This document shows positions 28,454 through 36,693 of a stretch of 64,000 nt of DNA, piece after piece. Source of the stretch: an uncultured Bacteroidales bacterium. Lineage in GTDB: Bacteria; Bacteroidota; Bacteroidia; Bacteroidales; Muribaculaceae. Each line of letters starts with the position of its first letter. Position 1 is the stretch's first letter. The notes under the pieces are model-generated. The model saw only the letters and a list, made by a program, of their open reading frames with translations, did no database searches and was not told where the DNA came from. The position numbers and the translations under genes were made by a program. The stretch is from contig CACYQB010000002.1 in the NCBI GenBank assembly GCA_902776435.1, positions 93,401-157,400 of the forward strand. Reading direction: 5' to 3'.

Positions 28454-29389
28454 ATGAAAGGACTAGTCATAAAGAATACTGGCAGCTGGGTAACCGTGCG
28501 TCTCGATGATGGCAACACGGTGAACTGCAAGATGCGCGGTGTGCTGCGCCTCAAGGGGCTGCGTTGCACCAATCCTGTGGCTGTGGGCGACATGGTCCAG
28601 GTCGAGGACAAAGGTGGCGATGCTCCTGTCGTGGGTGCCATCGAGCCACGCAAGAATTACATCATCCGCCGCGCAAGCAACCTGTCTAAGGAATTCCAGA
28701 TTATCGCTGCCAACCTTGACCAGGCTGTCCTTGTTGCCACACTCATCAACCCAGAAACCAGCACCACGTTTATCGACCGCTTTTTGGCCACGGCCGAGGC
28801 CTACCAGGTGCCCGCCGTCCTTGCATTCAACAAGGTCGATTTGCTCACCACCGATGAACTGCGTCAGCAGGTGGAGGATTTAAAGACCATGTATGAGCAC
28901 ATCGGCTATCCTGTTATCACCATGTCGGCGGCAACGGGTGAGGGAACCGACCAGTTGCGCGCCCTCTTGCAAGGCAAGATGTCGCTCCTCTCGGGCAACA
29001 GCGGCGTGGGCAAGTCATCCATTATCAATCTGCTGGTGCCCGACGCCCATGTCAAGGTGGGAGATGTGAGCCACACCCATCACAAGGGAATGCACACGAC
29101 TACGTTCAGCGAATTGCTTGACCTCCCGGGCGGGGGCGCCATCATTGACACCCCGGGCGTGAAGGCTTTCGGCACCATCGACTTTGAGAGAGCCCAAGTA
29201 GCCCATTATTTCCCTGAGATTTTCAGGATTTCAGACGATTGCCGTTTCAACAACTGTACCCATACCCATGAACCTGGCTGTGCAGTGCGTGATGCCGTTG
29301 AACAGGGCCAAATTTCCATGTCGCGCTACACCAGCTACTTGAGCATCCTCGACGAGGATCCTAACAACAAATACCGAAAACCTTTCTAA
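28454..29389 (+). CDS. rsgA: Ribosome small-subunit biogenesis GTPase RsgA
   Basis: RsgA checks late 30S assembly and is released on GTP hydrolysis. The 311 residues show an N-terminal OB fold (TGSWVTVRLDDGNTVNCKMRG), a circularly permuted GTPase with G4 FNKVDLL before G1 GNSGVGKSSIINLL (near 180) and G3 DTPGVKAFG, and a C-terminal zinc knuckle CRFNNCTHTHEPGCAV. Length is normal. A heptamer array directly abuts the start codon and would lie in the ribosome-binding region of the message. Confidence 0.97.
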   Translation: MKGLVIKNTGSWVTVRLDDGNTVNCKMRGVLRLKGLRCTNPVAVGDMVQVEDKGGDAPVVGAIEPRKNYIIRRASNLSKEFQIIAANLDQAVLVATLINPETSTTFIDRFLATAEAYQVPAVLAFNKVDLLTTDELRQQVEDLKTMYEHIGYPVITMSAATGEGTDQLRALLQGKMSLLSGNSGVGKSSIINLLVPDAHVKVGDVSHTHHKGMHTTTFSELLDLPGGGAIIDTPGVKAFGTIDFERAQVAHYFPEIFRISDDCRFNNCTHTHEPGCAVRDAVEQGQISMSRYTSYLSILDEDPNNKYRKPF

Positions 29390-29432
29390 CCTCTTAATGA
29401 AAAGAGAGTGAAACTGGACCAAGGACACGTGA

Positions 29433-32243
29433 TCAATTCATGACAATTCTAAGCCGCGTGTGCGGTCGGAGCGCTTCGATGTAATTATTGAAGCGTTCTT
29501 GTGTTAGGGTGGGGAACAGGTGATCAAAACCGTTAATGATGTCAACACCTAATGCACGCATTTGTAAAGCATGGAGCCAATAGGCATTGCTTTTCAAGGC
29601 TACCTCATGTTGATGGCTGACTCTTTCCTTCATCTTAGCAAACAAATCCTCGCTCACACCATTATAGAAGATGGCATTGACGGCATAGTCGGCATAGACA
29701 AGCATACTGTCCCGGTCTGCCGTACTGGTCTCAAATTCATAGTTGATCATCCATCGGTTGTGATAAATGGATAAGGACCCGTCTGAAGCCACGTCATAGG
29801 TGCCGTGTTTCTCGTGGCGAAGGAAAGTGAGCAATGCTGTCCCTACTGATTCGCCCACGAGATCCATCATGAACTCATCATCAAAACTGTACTGCTTGTC
29901 ACCCATGATAGAAACATAGATGCTTGATTTAGGATTACGCATGGGTATCTCAAAGAAGTTATCCACAGCGCCCGTCGCCATCTTGGGTAGGTAACCGCTG
30001 CCGTAAGTCTCACGCACGCCATAATCAGGCAATGACGCAAGATATTTCCTGATGAGCAGCCTCACCTGGTCAATGTCGAACGCGCCCACCAGCGAGAAAG
30101 TGAAATCGCCAGCATTGGCAACACGTTGGCGGTAGAGTTCCAGCACTCGTTGGCCGTCAAGGTGATCCACTTCCTCGGGGCGGATGTTGCGGTACATCGC
30201 ATTACCTTGATAGATCGTGCTGCCAATCGAGTCACTATAGATCATCTTGGGATCATACATGGCCTGTGACGCTTGGGACTGGATTCTTGTCTTTATACTC
30301 TGGAAAGCGTCCTCGTCAAGGGTGACGTCAGTAAAGTAGAGATAGCATAACTGGAACAGGAGTTCCAAATCACTACTCAGGCATCCTCCAGCCAATTGTT
30401 CATTGGCGTCGTTGAGAACAAATTCAAGCCCTAACTGGTGACCGCTCAATATCCTGTATAGTTGGTTGAGAGTGTGACCACCGAAGGTGCACTCTTCAAC
30501 GACCTGGTCCATGAGACGTACATTGATATCAGCAGAGTCGCCGTAGGCCCACTTGCCGCCTAAACTGAAAGCGTTGAACAACACCTCGTTGTTCTTGAAT
30601 GTGGTGGGTTTGAGTCGAACAGTGGCACCGTTTCTCAACGTCATCGTGGTGATGCCCGTCGATTCGTCATAGGTTTCAGTGATGATGCTTCCTGGAGTGG
30701 GTTCATTTTCTATTAATCGCTCACTAGATACCTGGTCGATGTAGGGTGTCTGTGGCGTATTCATGATTCGCCCGAAGTGTCCTATCACATCCCGGGATGT
30801 GGGGTAGCGGCTAGTACCTGATATTGTTTGTGGTCCTGAAATAAGGACACTCACATTATCTTTGCCGACAATGTCTCTCAGATAGTTGTTCACATCATCA
30901 AGGGTGATCAGTTGTAAAGCGTTGATGAGCAACTGGGACTCTGCAATCACGCCTGGGATATAACCTCCATGCTCGTAGTGGTCGATGTATTCATCGGTAT
31001 ATTGACGGTTGGTGCGTGTGCTGGCTTCAATTCGAAGGTTGGCGTAAAAGGATTGTAGGTCACGTTTGGCTCGCTCCAGTTCAGTGGCTGTAAATCCATG
31101 TTGAAGGGCTCGTGCGGCATGGGTAATGAGCGAGTCGAGGGTTTCCAGAGTGCGCCCTTCCTTGCTCAACGCCACCATCGTGAGGGCATCACAAGTGGTC
31201 GCAACGAGGTATTTGCGGTCATACACCATGCTATAGTCGATGGGTGACGACTGGGTGCGCGACATCTCTTCAAGGCGATTGGAGAGCATCTCTTGCACCA
31301 GGTTGGAAATGATATTGTGTTTAAGGAAAACCTCAGTGTTGCGCAACGCCAGCGGAACTTGCTGATGCTTGAACATCAAGTACGTCATTGAATTTGATGC
31401 CTCCGGGTCGGTATGAAGGGCATAGTTGACACCCGCATGATCAGGGACAGCGCTGATGGCATCATCTAATTGTTCGTCGTTCACCTTGGGGATGAGTGAC
31501 ATGGTCTGTTTGACCATACGCTCCATGCGGTCGGGATCAAAGTCGCCCACAATGACCAAGGCTTGATGCCCTGGAGTGTACCAGCGATGATAGAATGAAA
31601 GCAACTTGCCGCGGGTAACGTTACGGATAACCGCCATGTCGCCGATGGGGATACGATAAGCGTAACGGCTGCCTGACAACAGGATGGGTAGTGCGTTCTC
31701 ATACATACGCATCGTTTGGTCGGCGTGCATGCGCCATTCTTCCTGAACCACGCCGCGTTCTTCTTCAATAGCGCGGTCATCAAAGTTGAGCTCACAGGAC
31801 AGGTCCCTGAGCATCAGCAGTACAGTATCGAGCAATTCAACGCGGCTGGTAGGCACATTGGATATTTGAAAACGGGTGTCATCAAACCCCGTCGAGGCAT
31901 TGATGTCAGCACCGTAGGACACACCGTTGTTCTGCAAGATATCCACCATGTCGATATCTGGGAAGTTTCGAGTGCCCTGAAAGGCGATATGCTCAATAAA
32001 GTGGGCCAGTCCTCGCTCGTCTTCTTCTTCAACGAGGGATCCGGTATTCTGCACCAGCCAGAATTCGGCGCGCCCTTTGGGTTGCTCGTTGTGGCGGATA
32101 TAATATGTCATGCCGTTATCCAGCCTGCCTATCCTTAATTCCGGATCCACGGGCAACTCTCGATCATCTCTTGCAACGGCCGCGAGCGATATAGCGGCAA
32201 TAAACGCCAACAATATCGTTTTTCTCAAGTTCATATGTGTCAT
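29433..32243 (-). CDS. Secreted M16-family zinc metallopeptidase
   Basis: The 936 residues have a signal peptide (RKTILLAFIAAISLAAVA) and two M16 modules. The first holds the inverted zinc motif HFIEH in RGLAHFIEHIAFQGTRNFP near residue 80, with the third ligand Glu in IEEERGVVQEEWR; the second half lacks the motif, as in pitrilysin and PqqL. It likely degrades peptides in the periplasm or at the outer membrane. Two ATG codons (32243 and 32234) both give good signal peptides. It follows the cyclo-ligase gene by 28 bases and probably shares its message. Confidence 0.9.
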   Translation of the reverse strand: MTHMNLRKTILLAFIAAISLAAVARDDRELPVDPELRIGRLDNGMTYYIRHNEQPKGRAEFWLVQNTGSLVEEEDERGLAHFIEHIAFQGTRNFPDIDMVDILQNNGVSYGADINASTGFDDTRFQISNVPTSRVELLDTVLLMLRDLSCELNFDDRAIEEERGVVQEEWRMHADQTMRMYENALPILLSGSRYAYRIPIGDMAVIRNVTRGKLLSFYHRWYTPGHQALVIVGDFDPDRMERMVKQTMSLIPKVNDEQLDDAISAVPDHAGVNYALHTDPEASNSMTYLMFKHQQVPLALRNTEVFLKHNIISNLVQEMLSNRLEEMSRTQSSPIDYSMVYDRKYLVATTCDALTMVALSKEGRTLETLDSLITHAARALQHGFTATELERAKRDLQSFYANLRIEASTRTNRQYTDEYIDHYEHGGYIPGVIAESQLLINALQLITLDDVNNYLRDIVGKDNVSVLISGPQTISGTSRYPTSRDVIGHFGRIMNTPQTPYIDQVSSERLIENEPTPGSIITETYDESTGITTMTLRNGATVRLKPTTFKNNEVLFNAFSLGGKWAYGDSADINVRLMDQVVEECTFGGHTLNQLYRILSGHQLGLEFVLNDANEQLAGGCLSSDLELLFQLCYLYFTDVTLDEDAFQSIKTRIQSQASQAMYDPKMIYSDSIGSTIYQGNAMYRNIRPEEVDHLDGQRVLELYRQRVANAGDFTFSLVGAFDIDQVRLLIRKYLASLPDYGVRETYGSGYLPKMATGAVDNFFEIPMRNPKSSIYVSIMGDKQYSFDDEFMMDLVGESVGTALLTFLRHEKHGTYDVASDGSLSIYHNRWMINYEFETSTADRDSMLVYADYAVNAIFYNGVSEDLFAKMKERVSHQHEVALKSNAYWLHALQMRALGVDIINGFDHLFPTLTQERFNNYIEALRPHTRLRIVMN

Positions 32244-32271
32244 TCGGTATTGTGTGATTCTATCACGCTCG

Positions 32272-32853
32272 TTATTTGAACAGTTCTAGCTTCTCGTCGT
32301 CAGCGATGACGACATCACTAGTGACCACGCAATCCAATGGGCGGTCATGAGGCTCAACGGGCACTTCGTCAACCAACTGGAAATCACAGGCCACGCCGAT
32401 AGTCGGGCAATGGGTAGTACTCAGCAAACGGTCGTAAAAGCCTTTACCGCGGCCCAAGCGGTTACGCTTCTCGTCAAGTGCTACAGCGGGCACGATGATA
32501 AGTTCCAGACAAGAGGGGTCAACAGGTTCTCCCACGGGCTCACCGATGTGAAACTTGTTATTGTCGTCCAGACTCTGGGCACCATGGTAGGGCACAATCT
32601 CCAAGTCATCACCCTTGACGCGTGGCAGGTAAATGTTCTTGCCGTCGGCCAGCCACTGGTTAACGCTCTCGTGAGTGGGCAGTTCATCAGGCAGTGACCA
32701 GTAGCACAGGATGTGCTGCGCCTGCTGCCACACGGGCATTGTCCGTATCGTATTAAACACCATATCGGCCTCCACCTTGCGCACGGCCACAGGGGTCATC
32801 CCCTTCAACTGCTTAATCTGTTGCCTCAATTCTTTCTTCGTCATTTCGTGCAT
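32272..32853 (-). CDS. 5-formyltetrahydrofolate cyclo-ligase
   Basis: The enzyme turns 5-formyl-THF into 5,10-methenyl-THF with ATP, returning stored folate to the one-carbon pool. In 193 residues the N-terminal KKELRQQIKQLK and the diagnostic NRLGRGKGFYDRLL near the C-terminal third are clear. Met1 (32853) and Met4 (32844) are both possible starts; the promoter box at 32869-32876 leaves a leader of about 9 or 18 bases. Confidence 0.94.
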   Translation of the reverse strand: MHEMTKKELRQQIKQLKGMTPVAVRKVEADMVFNTIRTMPVWQQAQHILCYWSLPDELPTHESVNQWLADGKNIYLPRVKGDDLEIVPYHGAQSLDDNNKFHIGEPVGEPVDPSCLELIIVPAVALDEKRNRLGRGKGFYDRLLSTTHCPTIGVACDFQLVDEVPVEPHDRPLDCVVTSDVVIADDEKLELFK

Positions 32854-32868
32854 CTGTTATAATCGCTG

Positions 32869-32876
32869 CAAAGGTA
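32869..32876 (-). promoter_or_regulatory. -7 box for the cyclo-ligase/M16 pair
   Basis: TACCTTTG on the - strand, 16 bases before the first ATG. Confidence 0.6.
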
Positions 32877-32951
32877 ACTCATTTTTCAGTTAATCAGTTG
32901 CAATGAATACATTTTTCAGACATTCTGTGATATTATTTCAGATAAATCCGC

Positions 32952-32959
32952 TATTTTTG
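32952..32959 (+). promoter_or_regulatory. -7 box for the dockerin/FGE-like gene
   Basis: TATTTTTG lies 80 bases before the ATG at 33040, giving a leader of about 70 bases. Confidence 0.5.
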
Positions 32960-33039
32960 CAGATTGACCAAAAATAGGGTGATCTATTTGTGGCAACTTT
33001 AAAAAGTATTACTTTATAAATTATTCAATAGACGCGAAA

Positions 33040-33945
33040 ATGAAAAAGACTGCAATCTTATTTTGTGTGTTGTCGTTGATGTTGGCCTCATTCACTGCGG
33101 GTGTTGAGTATCAGCGAGGAGATGTGAACCAGGATGGTCAAGTGACTATCAGTGATGTGACTACTTTGATTGACTACCTGTTAGCTGGAACATGGGGAGA
33201 TGAGCCCGGTAACCCAGGTGGAGGAAATGAGACCTATACCGTTAATGGTGTTTCATTCAAGATGGTCGGTGTCGAGGGTGGCACATTCACGATGGGGGCG
33301 ACTGCCGAGCAAGGCAGTGATGCCGACGATATAGAGACACCCGCCCACGAGGTGACGTTGTCATCGTTCAGCATCGGCGAGACCGAGGTGACCCAGGCTC
33401 TGTGGCAGGCCGTGATGGGATGGAACCTGAGTTATTTCACGGGCGACTTGAACCGTCCAGTTGAACGTGTTTCCTGGAACGAATGCCAGACGTTTATCAC
33501 CAAGTTGAATGAAATGACGGGCAAGACCTTCCGCCTGCCCACCGAGGCCGAGTGGGAATTTGCTGCCCGTGGCGGTAACCTTAGCCAGGGCTACAAGTAT
33601 GCGGGCAGCAACACCATCGGTGATGTAGCATGGTACTATGGTAACAGTTATGCACTTGGCAGCAGTCATCCCGATTATGGTACTCACCCCGTTGGCACCA
33701 AGGCTCCCAATGAATTGGGCTTGTATGACATGACTGGCAACGTCTGGGAGTGGTGTCAAGATTGGTATAGTAGTTATAGCAGTTCGCCATCTACAAACCC
33801 AACAGGCCCTGCATCGGGCTCTTACCGCGTGTACCGTAGTGGCAGTTGGGGCGACGGCGCCATGTACTGCCGCGTGTCGAGCCGGCGCAGCAACGACCCG
33901 TCGGAAACGTTCACCAGTTACCTTGGCTTGCGTCTTGCTCTATAG
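33040..33945 (+). CDS. Secreted dockerin / FGE-sulfatase-like protein
   Basis: This 301-residue protein has a signal peptide (KKTAILFCVLSLMLASFTAG), one dockerin-type repeat at about 27-50 (GDVNQDGQVTISDVTTLIDYLL), a short Gly/Pro linker, and a formylglycine-generating-enzyme-like (C-type lectin-like) domain at about 70-301 with GGTFTMGAT, ETEVTQALWQAVMG, LPTEAEWEFAARGG and NVWEWCQDWY. In human FGE two active-site Cys lie near the C-terminus; here the pattern is YRSGSWGDGAMYCRVSSR, so only the second Cys position is filled. It is therefore unlikely to be a true copper FGE and may be a binding domain. The same domain pair recurs in the large gene at 41645. Confidence 0.85.
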   Translation: MKKTAILFCVLSLMLASFTAGVEYQRGDVNQDGQVTISDVTTLIDYLLAGTWGDEPGNPGGGNETYTVNGVSFKMVGVEGGTFTMGATAEQGSDADDIETPAHEVTLSSFSIGETEVTQALWQAVMGWNLSYFTGDLNRPVERVSWNECQTFITKLNEMTGKTFRLPTEAEWEFAARGGNLSQGYKYAGSNTIGDVAWYYGNSYALGSSHPDYGTHPVGTKAPNELGLYDMTGNVWEWCQDWYSSYSSSPSTNPTGPASGSYRVYRSGSWGDGAMYCRVSSRRSNDPSETFTSYLGLRLAL

Positions 33946-33969
33946 TTCTTCCCTAAAAAAACAAGCGAG

Positions 33970-34173
33970 TTGTTGAAATGCGCTCAAAAAAGCGCATTAG
34001 CGCAAACAAGAGCGCATTTCAACAATGAGCCTCCAAACCTAAAATTAAGGTAACGATATAGCAGTTGACCCTGCGCTGAAACGTCTCTGCATCAAACCGT
34101 GCTAACGCACGGGAAATTAAAAGAAAATTAAATTTTAAAATTAATTTGCTTAATTTCCCGCCCGACAGGGCGG
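33970..34173. other. Cluster of four adjoining hairpins after the FGE-like gene
   Basis: Inverted repeats follow one another: TTGTTGAAATGCGCTC (33970-33985) with GAGCGCATTTCAACAA (34010-34025), the loop itself holding GCGCATTAGCGC; CCGTGC/GCACGG (34097-34112); GGGAAATTAA/TTAATTTCCC (34111-34120 with 34150-34159); and CCGCCC/GGGCGG (34158-34173). The first can serve as terminator for the gene ending at 33945. The others have no gene to end on the + strand, so they may belong to a structured RNA or a decayed element. This and the two entries that follow account for most of the 660 bp gap before rpsA. Confidence 0.6.
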
Positions 34174-34191
34174 TTAATACCACCAATGGGC

Positions 34192-34440
34192 CAACTTCTA
34201 TATCATTGCCAAAATTAATCACCATGCAATTCAAATCATTTAGAATTAGTATCTCCATGCCCGAATACATCTCCTGCTCATTCAGCAGTGGTTTGGCTCG
34301 GATGGCAAAAGCATAACTGCCTGTGCAGTGTCGTTAGTAAAGCCGTAATCTCAAAAACATCGCTCATTATTTCTTGATACCCAACGCCTTTATAAGGTTT
34401 TCCCCACAGGATTTGAGTCAACTTCTATATCATTGCCAAT
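34192..34440 (-). pseudogene. Possible remains of a small protein gene
   Basis: Read on the - strand, overlapping frames give coherent-looking pieces: MSDVFEITALL, then NDTAQAVM, then AIRAKPLLNEQEMYSGMEIL leading to ILNDLNCMVINFGNDIEVG. Joining them needs frameshifts. A 21 bp sequence encoding GNDIEV occurs twice in direct repeat, at 34192-34212 and 34419-34439; the upstream copy continues DSNPVGKTL and a stop. This would fit two decayed tandem copies of a ~65-residue gene. I do not know the family, and chance is not excluded. Confidence 0.25.
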
Positions 34441-34512
34441 TCAAATAACGCGGATGCCATCAGATTTTTCAGATAAATCAGTTGTTTTTTAGAAAAATCG
34501 TGGTGTTTTTGC

Positions 34513-34541
34513 TTGTGTATCAGGAATTTTTTGTACCTTTG
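34513..34541 (+). promoter_or_regulatory. rpsA promoter
   Basis: TTG at 34513-34515 and TACCTTTG at 34534-34541 are 18 bases apart. Confidence 0.75.
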
Positions 34542-34549
34542 CAGTCGCG

Positions 34550-34573
34550 CTTTTCGGGAACGTGTCCGAAAAG
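34550..34573 (+). promoter_or_regulatory. Hairpin in the rpsA leader
   Basis: CTTTTCGG and CCGAAAAG form an 8 bp stem with an 8-base loop close to the transcript start, about 30 bases before the ATG at 34606. In E. coli the S1 gene is autoregulated through structure in its leader; a similar role here is inference. Confidence 0.5.
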
Positions 34574-34605
34574 GCTGTTTAACTAACTTATTATTAACAA
34601 TTTAA

Positions 34606-36492
34606 ATGAGCGAAGAATTAAAAAATTCTCCAATCGCCGATTTTGATTGGGACGCCTATGAGAAAGGCGAGACCAAAAGAGACAAATCTTTTGAAGAACT
34701 GGAAAAAACCTACGACAACTCCCTGAACAAGTTCCAGGAGGATGAGGTGACCGAAGGTACTGTTATCTCGATTAACAAGCGCGAGGTAGTGGTTAACATC
34801 GGTGCTAAGTCGGACGGCATCATTCCCGTTAGCGAATTCCGTTACAACCCCGACCTCAAGGTGGGTGACACTGTGGAAGTGTATGTAGAGAACCGTGAGG
34901 ACAAGAAGGGTCAGCTCGTGCTGTCACACCGCAAGGCTCGTCAGGCCAAGAGCTGGGATCGCGTTAACGAAGCGCTTGAGAAGAACGAAATCATCAAGGG
35001 TTACATCAAGTGCCGCACTAAGGGTGGTATGATCGTCGATGTATTTGGTATCGAGGCCTTCTTGCCCGGTTCACAGATCGACGTACGCCCCATCCGCAAC
35101 TACGATGATTACGTTGACAAGACCATGGAGTTCAAGATCGTGAAGATCAACCAGGACTTCCGCAATGTTGTTGTTTCGCACAAGGCTCTTATCGAGGCCG
35201 AGCTCGAACAGCAGAAGAAAGAGATCATGTCCAAGCTCGAGAAGGGTCAGGTACTCGAGGGTACCGTTAAGAACATCACCAACTACGGTGTGTTCATCGA
35301 CCTGGGTGGCGTGGATGGTCTGATTCACATCACCGACCTGTCGTGGGGTCGTGTTAACAATCCTGCCGACATCGTTGAACCCGAGCAGAAGCTCAACGTG
35401 GTAATCCTCGACTTCAATGAGGAGAAGAACCGCATCGCTTTGGGTCTGAAGCAGCTCCAGCCGCATCCCTGGGATGCTCTGGATCCCGACCTCAAAGTGG
35501 GTGACCACATCAAGGGTAAAGTTGTCGTTATGTACGACTACGGTGCATTCGTCGAGGTTGCTCCTGGCGTTGAGGGCCTGATCCATGTGAGTGAGATGAG
35601 CTGGTCACAGCGCCTGCGTCCTGCTCAGGACTTCATGAAGGTGGGCGACGAGGTCGAGGCCGTTATCCTGGCTCTGGACCGCGAGGACCGCAAGATGTCG
35701 CTGGGCGTTAAGCAGCTCACCAATGATCCTTGGGACACCATCGAGGAGAAGTATCCCGTTGGCAGCAAGCACACCGCTAAGGTTCGCAACTTCACCAACT
35801 TCGGTATCTTCGTTGAGATGGAAGAGGGCGTTGAGGGTCTGATTCACATCAGTGACCTCTCCTGGACCAAGAAGATCAAACACCCGAGCGAGTTCACCAA
35901 GGTTGACGCTCCCATCGACGTTGTCGTTCTCGACATCGACAAGGAGAACCGTCGCTTGAGCCTTGGCCACAAGCAGCTCGAGGAGAACCCCTGGGAGACC
36001 TATGAGACTATCTTCACCAAGGGTAGCGTGCACGAGGGTACTATCAGCGAGCTCACTGAGCGTGGTGGCCAGGTACGTCTGGATCCCTACGGTGTTGAGG
36101 GCTTTGCTACTCCCAAGCACCTGACCAAGGAAGACGGTACCACTGCCAAGCAGGGTGAGACCTTGATGTTCAAGGTTATCGACTTCAACAAGGACAGCAA
36201 GCACATCATTCTGTCTCACAGCCGTATCTTCGAGGATGAGCAGCGCAACGAGGCCCGCAAGGCCCGTCGTCAGGCTGCCGCCAGCAAGCCCGCCGCTGAG
36301 GCTGCTCCCGCAGTTCCTCAGGTAGAAAAGACTACCCTGGGCGACGTGACCGGTCTGGCCGCTCTGAAGGCTAAGCTCGAGAAGGCAGAAGCTAAGGCTG
36401 AACCCAAGGCCAAGAAGGCTGAAGAGCCCAAGGCCGAGGCTCCTGTAGAGGAGGCTCCCAAGGCTGACGAAACTCCCAAGACTGAGGAGTAA
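34606..36492 (+). CDS. rpsA: 30S ribosomal protein S1
   Basis: S1 helps the ribosome bind and unfold messages. The 628 residues contain about six S1 (OB-fold) repeats from ~50 to 550, with recurring phrases such as TNYGVFIDLGGVDGLIHITD, YGAFVEVAPGVEGLIHVSEM and FGIFVEMEEGVEGLIHISD, each followed by LSWG/SWSQ/LSWT. The last ~80 residues are an Ala/Lys/Glu-rich disordered tail. Shine-Dalgarno sites are rare in Bacteroidetes, so S1-dependent initiation may matter more than usual. It is followed by a strong terminator. Confidence 0.96.
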   Translation: MSEELKNSPIADFDWDAYEKGETKRDKSFEELEKTYDNSLNKFQEDEVTEGTVISINKREVVVNIGAKSDGIIPVSEFRYNPDLKVGDTVEVYVENREDKKGQLVLSHRKARQAKSWDRVNEALEKNEIIKGYIKCRTKGGMIVDVFGIEAFLPGSQIDVRPIRNYDDYVDKTMEFKIVKINQDFRNVVVSHKALIEAELEQQKKEIMSKLEKGQVLEGTVKNITNYGVFIDLGGVDGLIHITDLSWGRVNNPADIVEPEQKLNVVILDFNEEKNRIALGLKQLQPHPWDALDPDLKVGDHIKGKVVVMYDYGAFVEVAPGVEGLIHVSEMSWSQRLRPAQDFMKVGDEVEAVILALDREDRKMSLGVKQLTNDPWDTIEEKYPVGSKHTAKVRNFTNFGIFVEMEEGVEGLIHISDLSWTKKIKHPSEFTKVDAPIDVVVLDIDKENRRLSLGHKQLEENPWETYETIFTKGSVHEGTISELTERGGQVRLDPYGVEGFATPKHLTKEDGTTAKQGETLMFKVIDFNKDSKHIILSHSRIFEDEQRNEARKARRQAAASKPAAEAAPAVPQVEKTTLGDVTGLAALKAKLEKAEAKAEPKAKKAEEPKAEAPVEEAPKADETPKTEE

Positions 36493-36520
36493 ACCCATCC
36501 AATCAAAATCAAAATGATGC

Positions 36521-36559
36521 TGCCGGCATCCCGTTTTCAGGGGATGTCGGCACTTTTTA
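36521..36559 (+). terminator. Terminator after rpsA
   Basis: TGCCGGCATCCC and GGGATGTCGGCA pair (one G-T) over a loop of about 8 bases and are followed by CTTTTTAT. Confidence 0.85.
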
Positions 36560-36693
36560 TGTGATTTTTAACCGTTTTGAATAAATATTTGCCGAAATAT
36601 TTCCGTAATCCAAAAAATGGAGGTAATTTTACACCCTGAAAGCCGAACATAAACTACTATACAAATAACTAATAACTAATTCATTTCTACAAC

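Noticed and set aside
33769-33942. Diversity-generating retroelement variable region
   Set aside because: The C-type-lectin-like fold fits, but no reverse transcriptase, template repeat or accessory gene is in the window.
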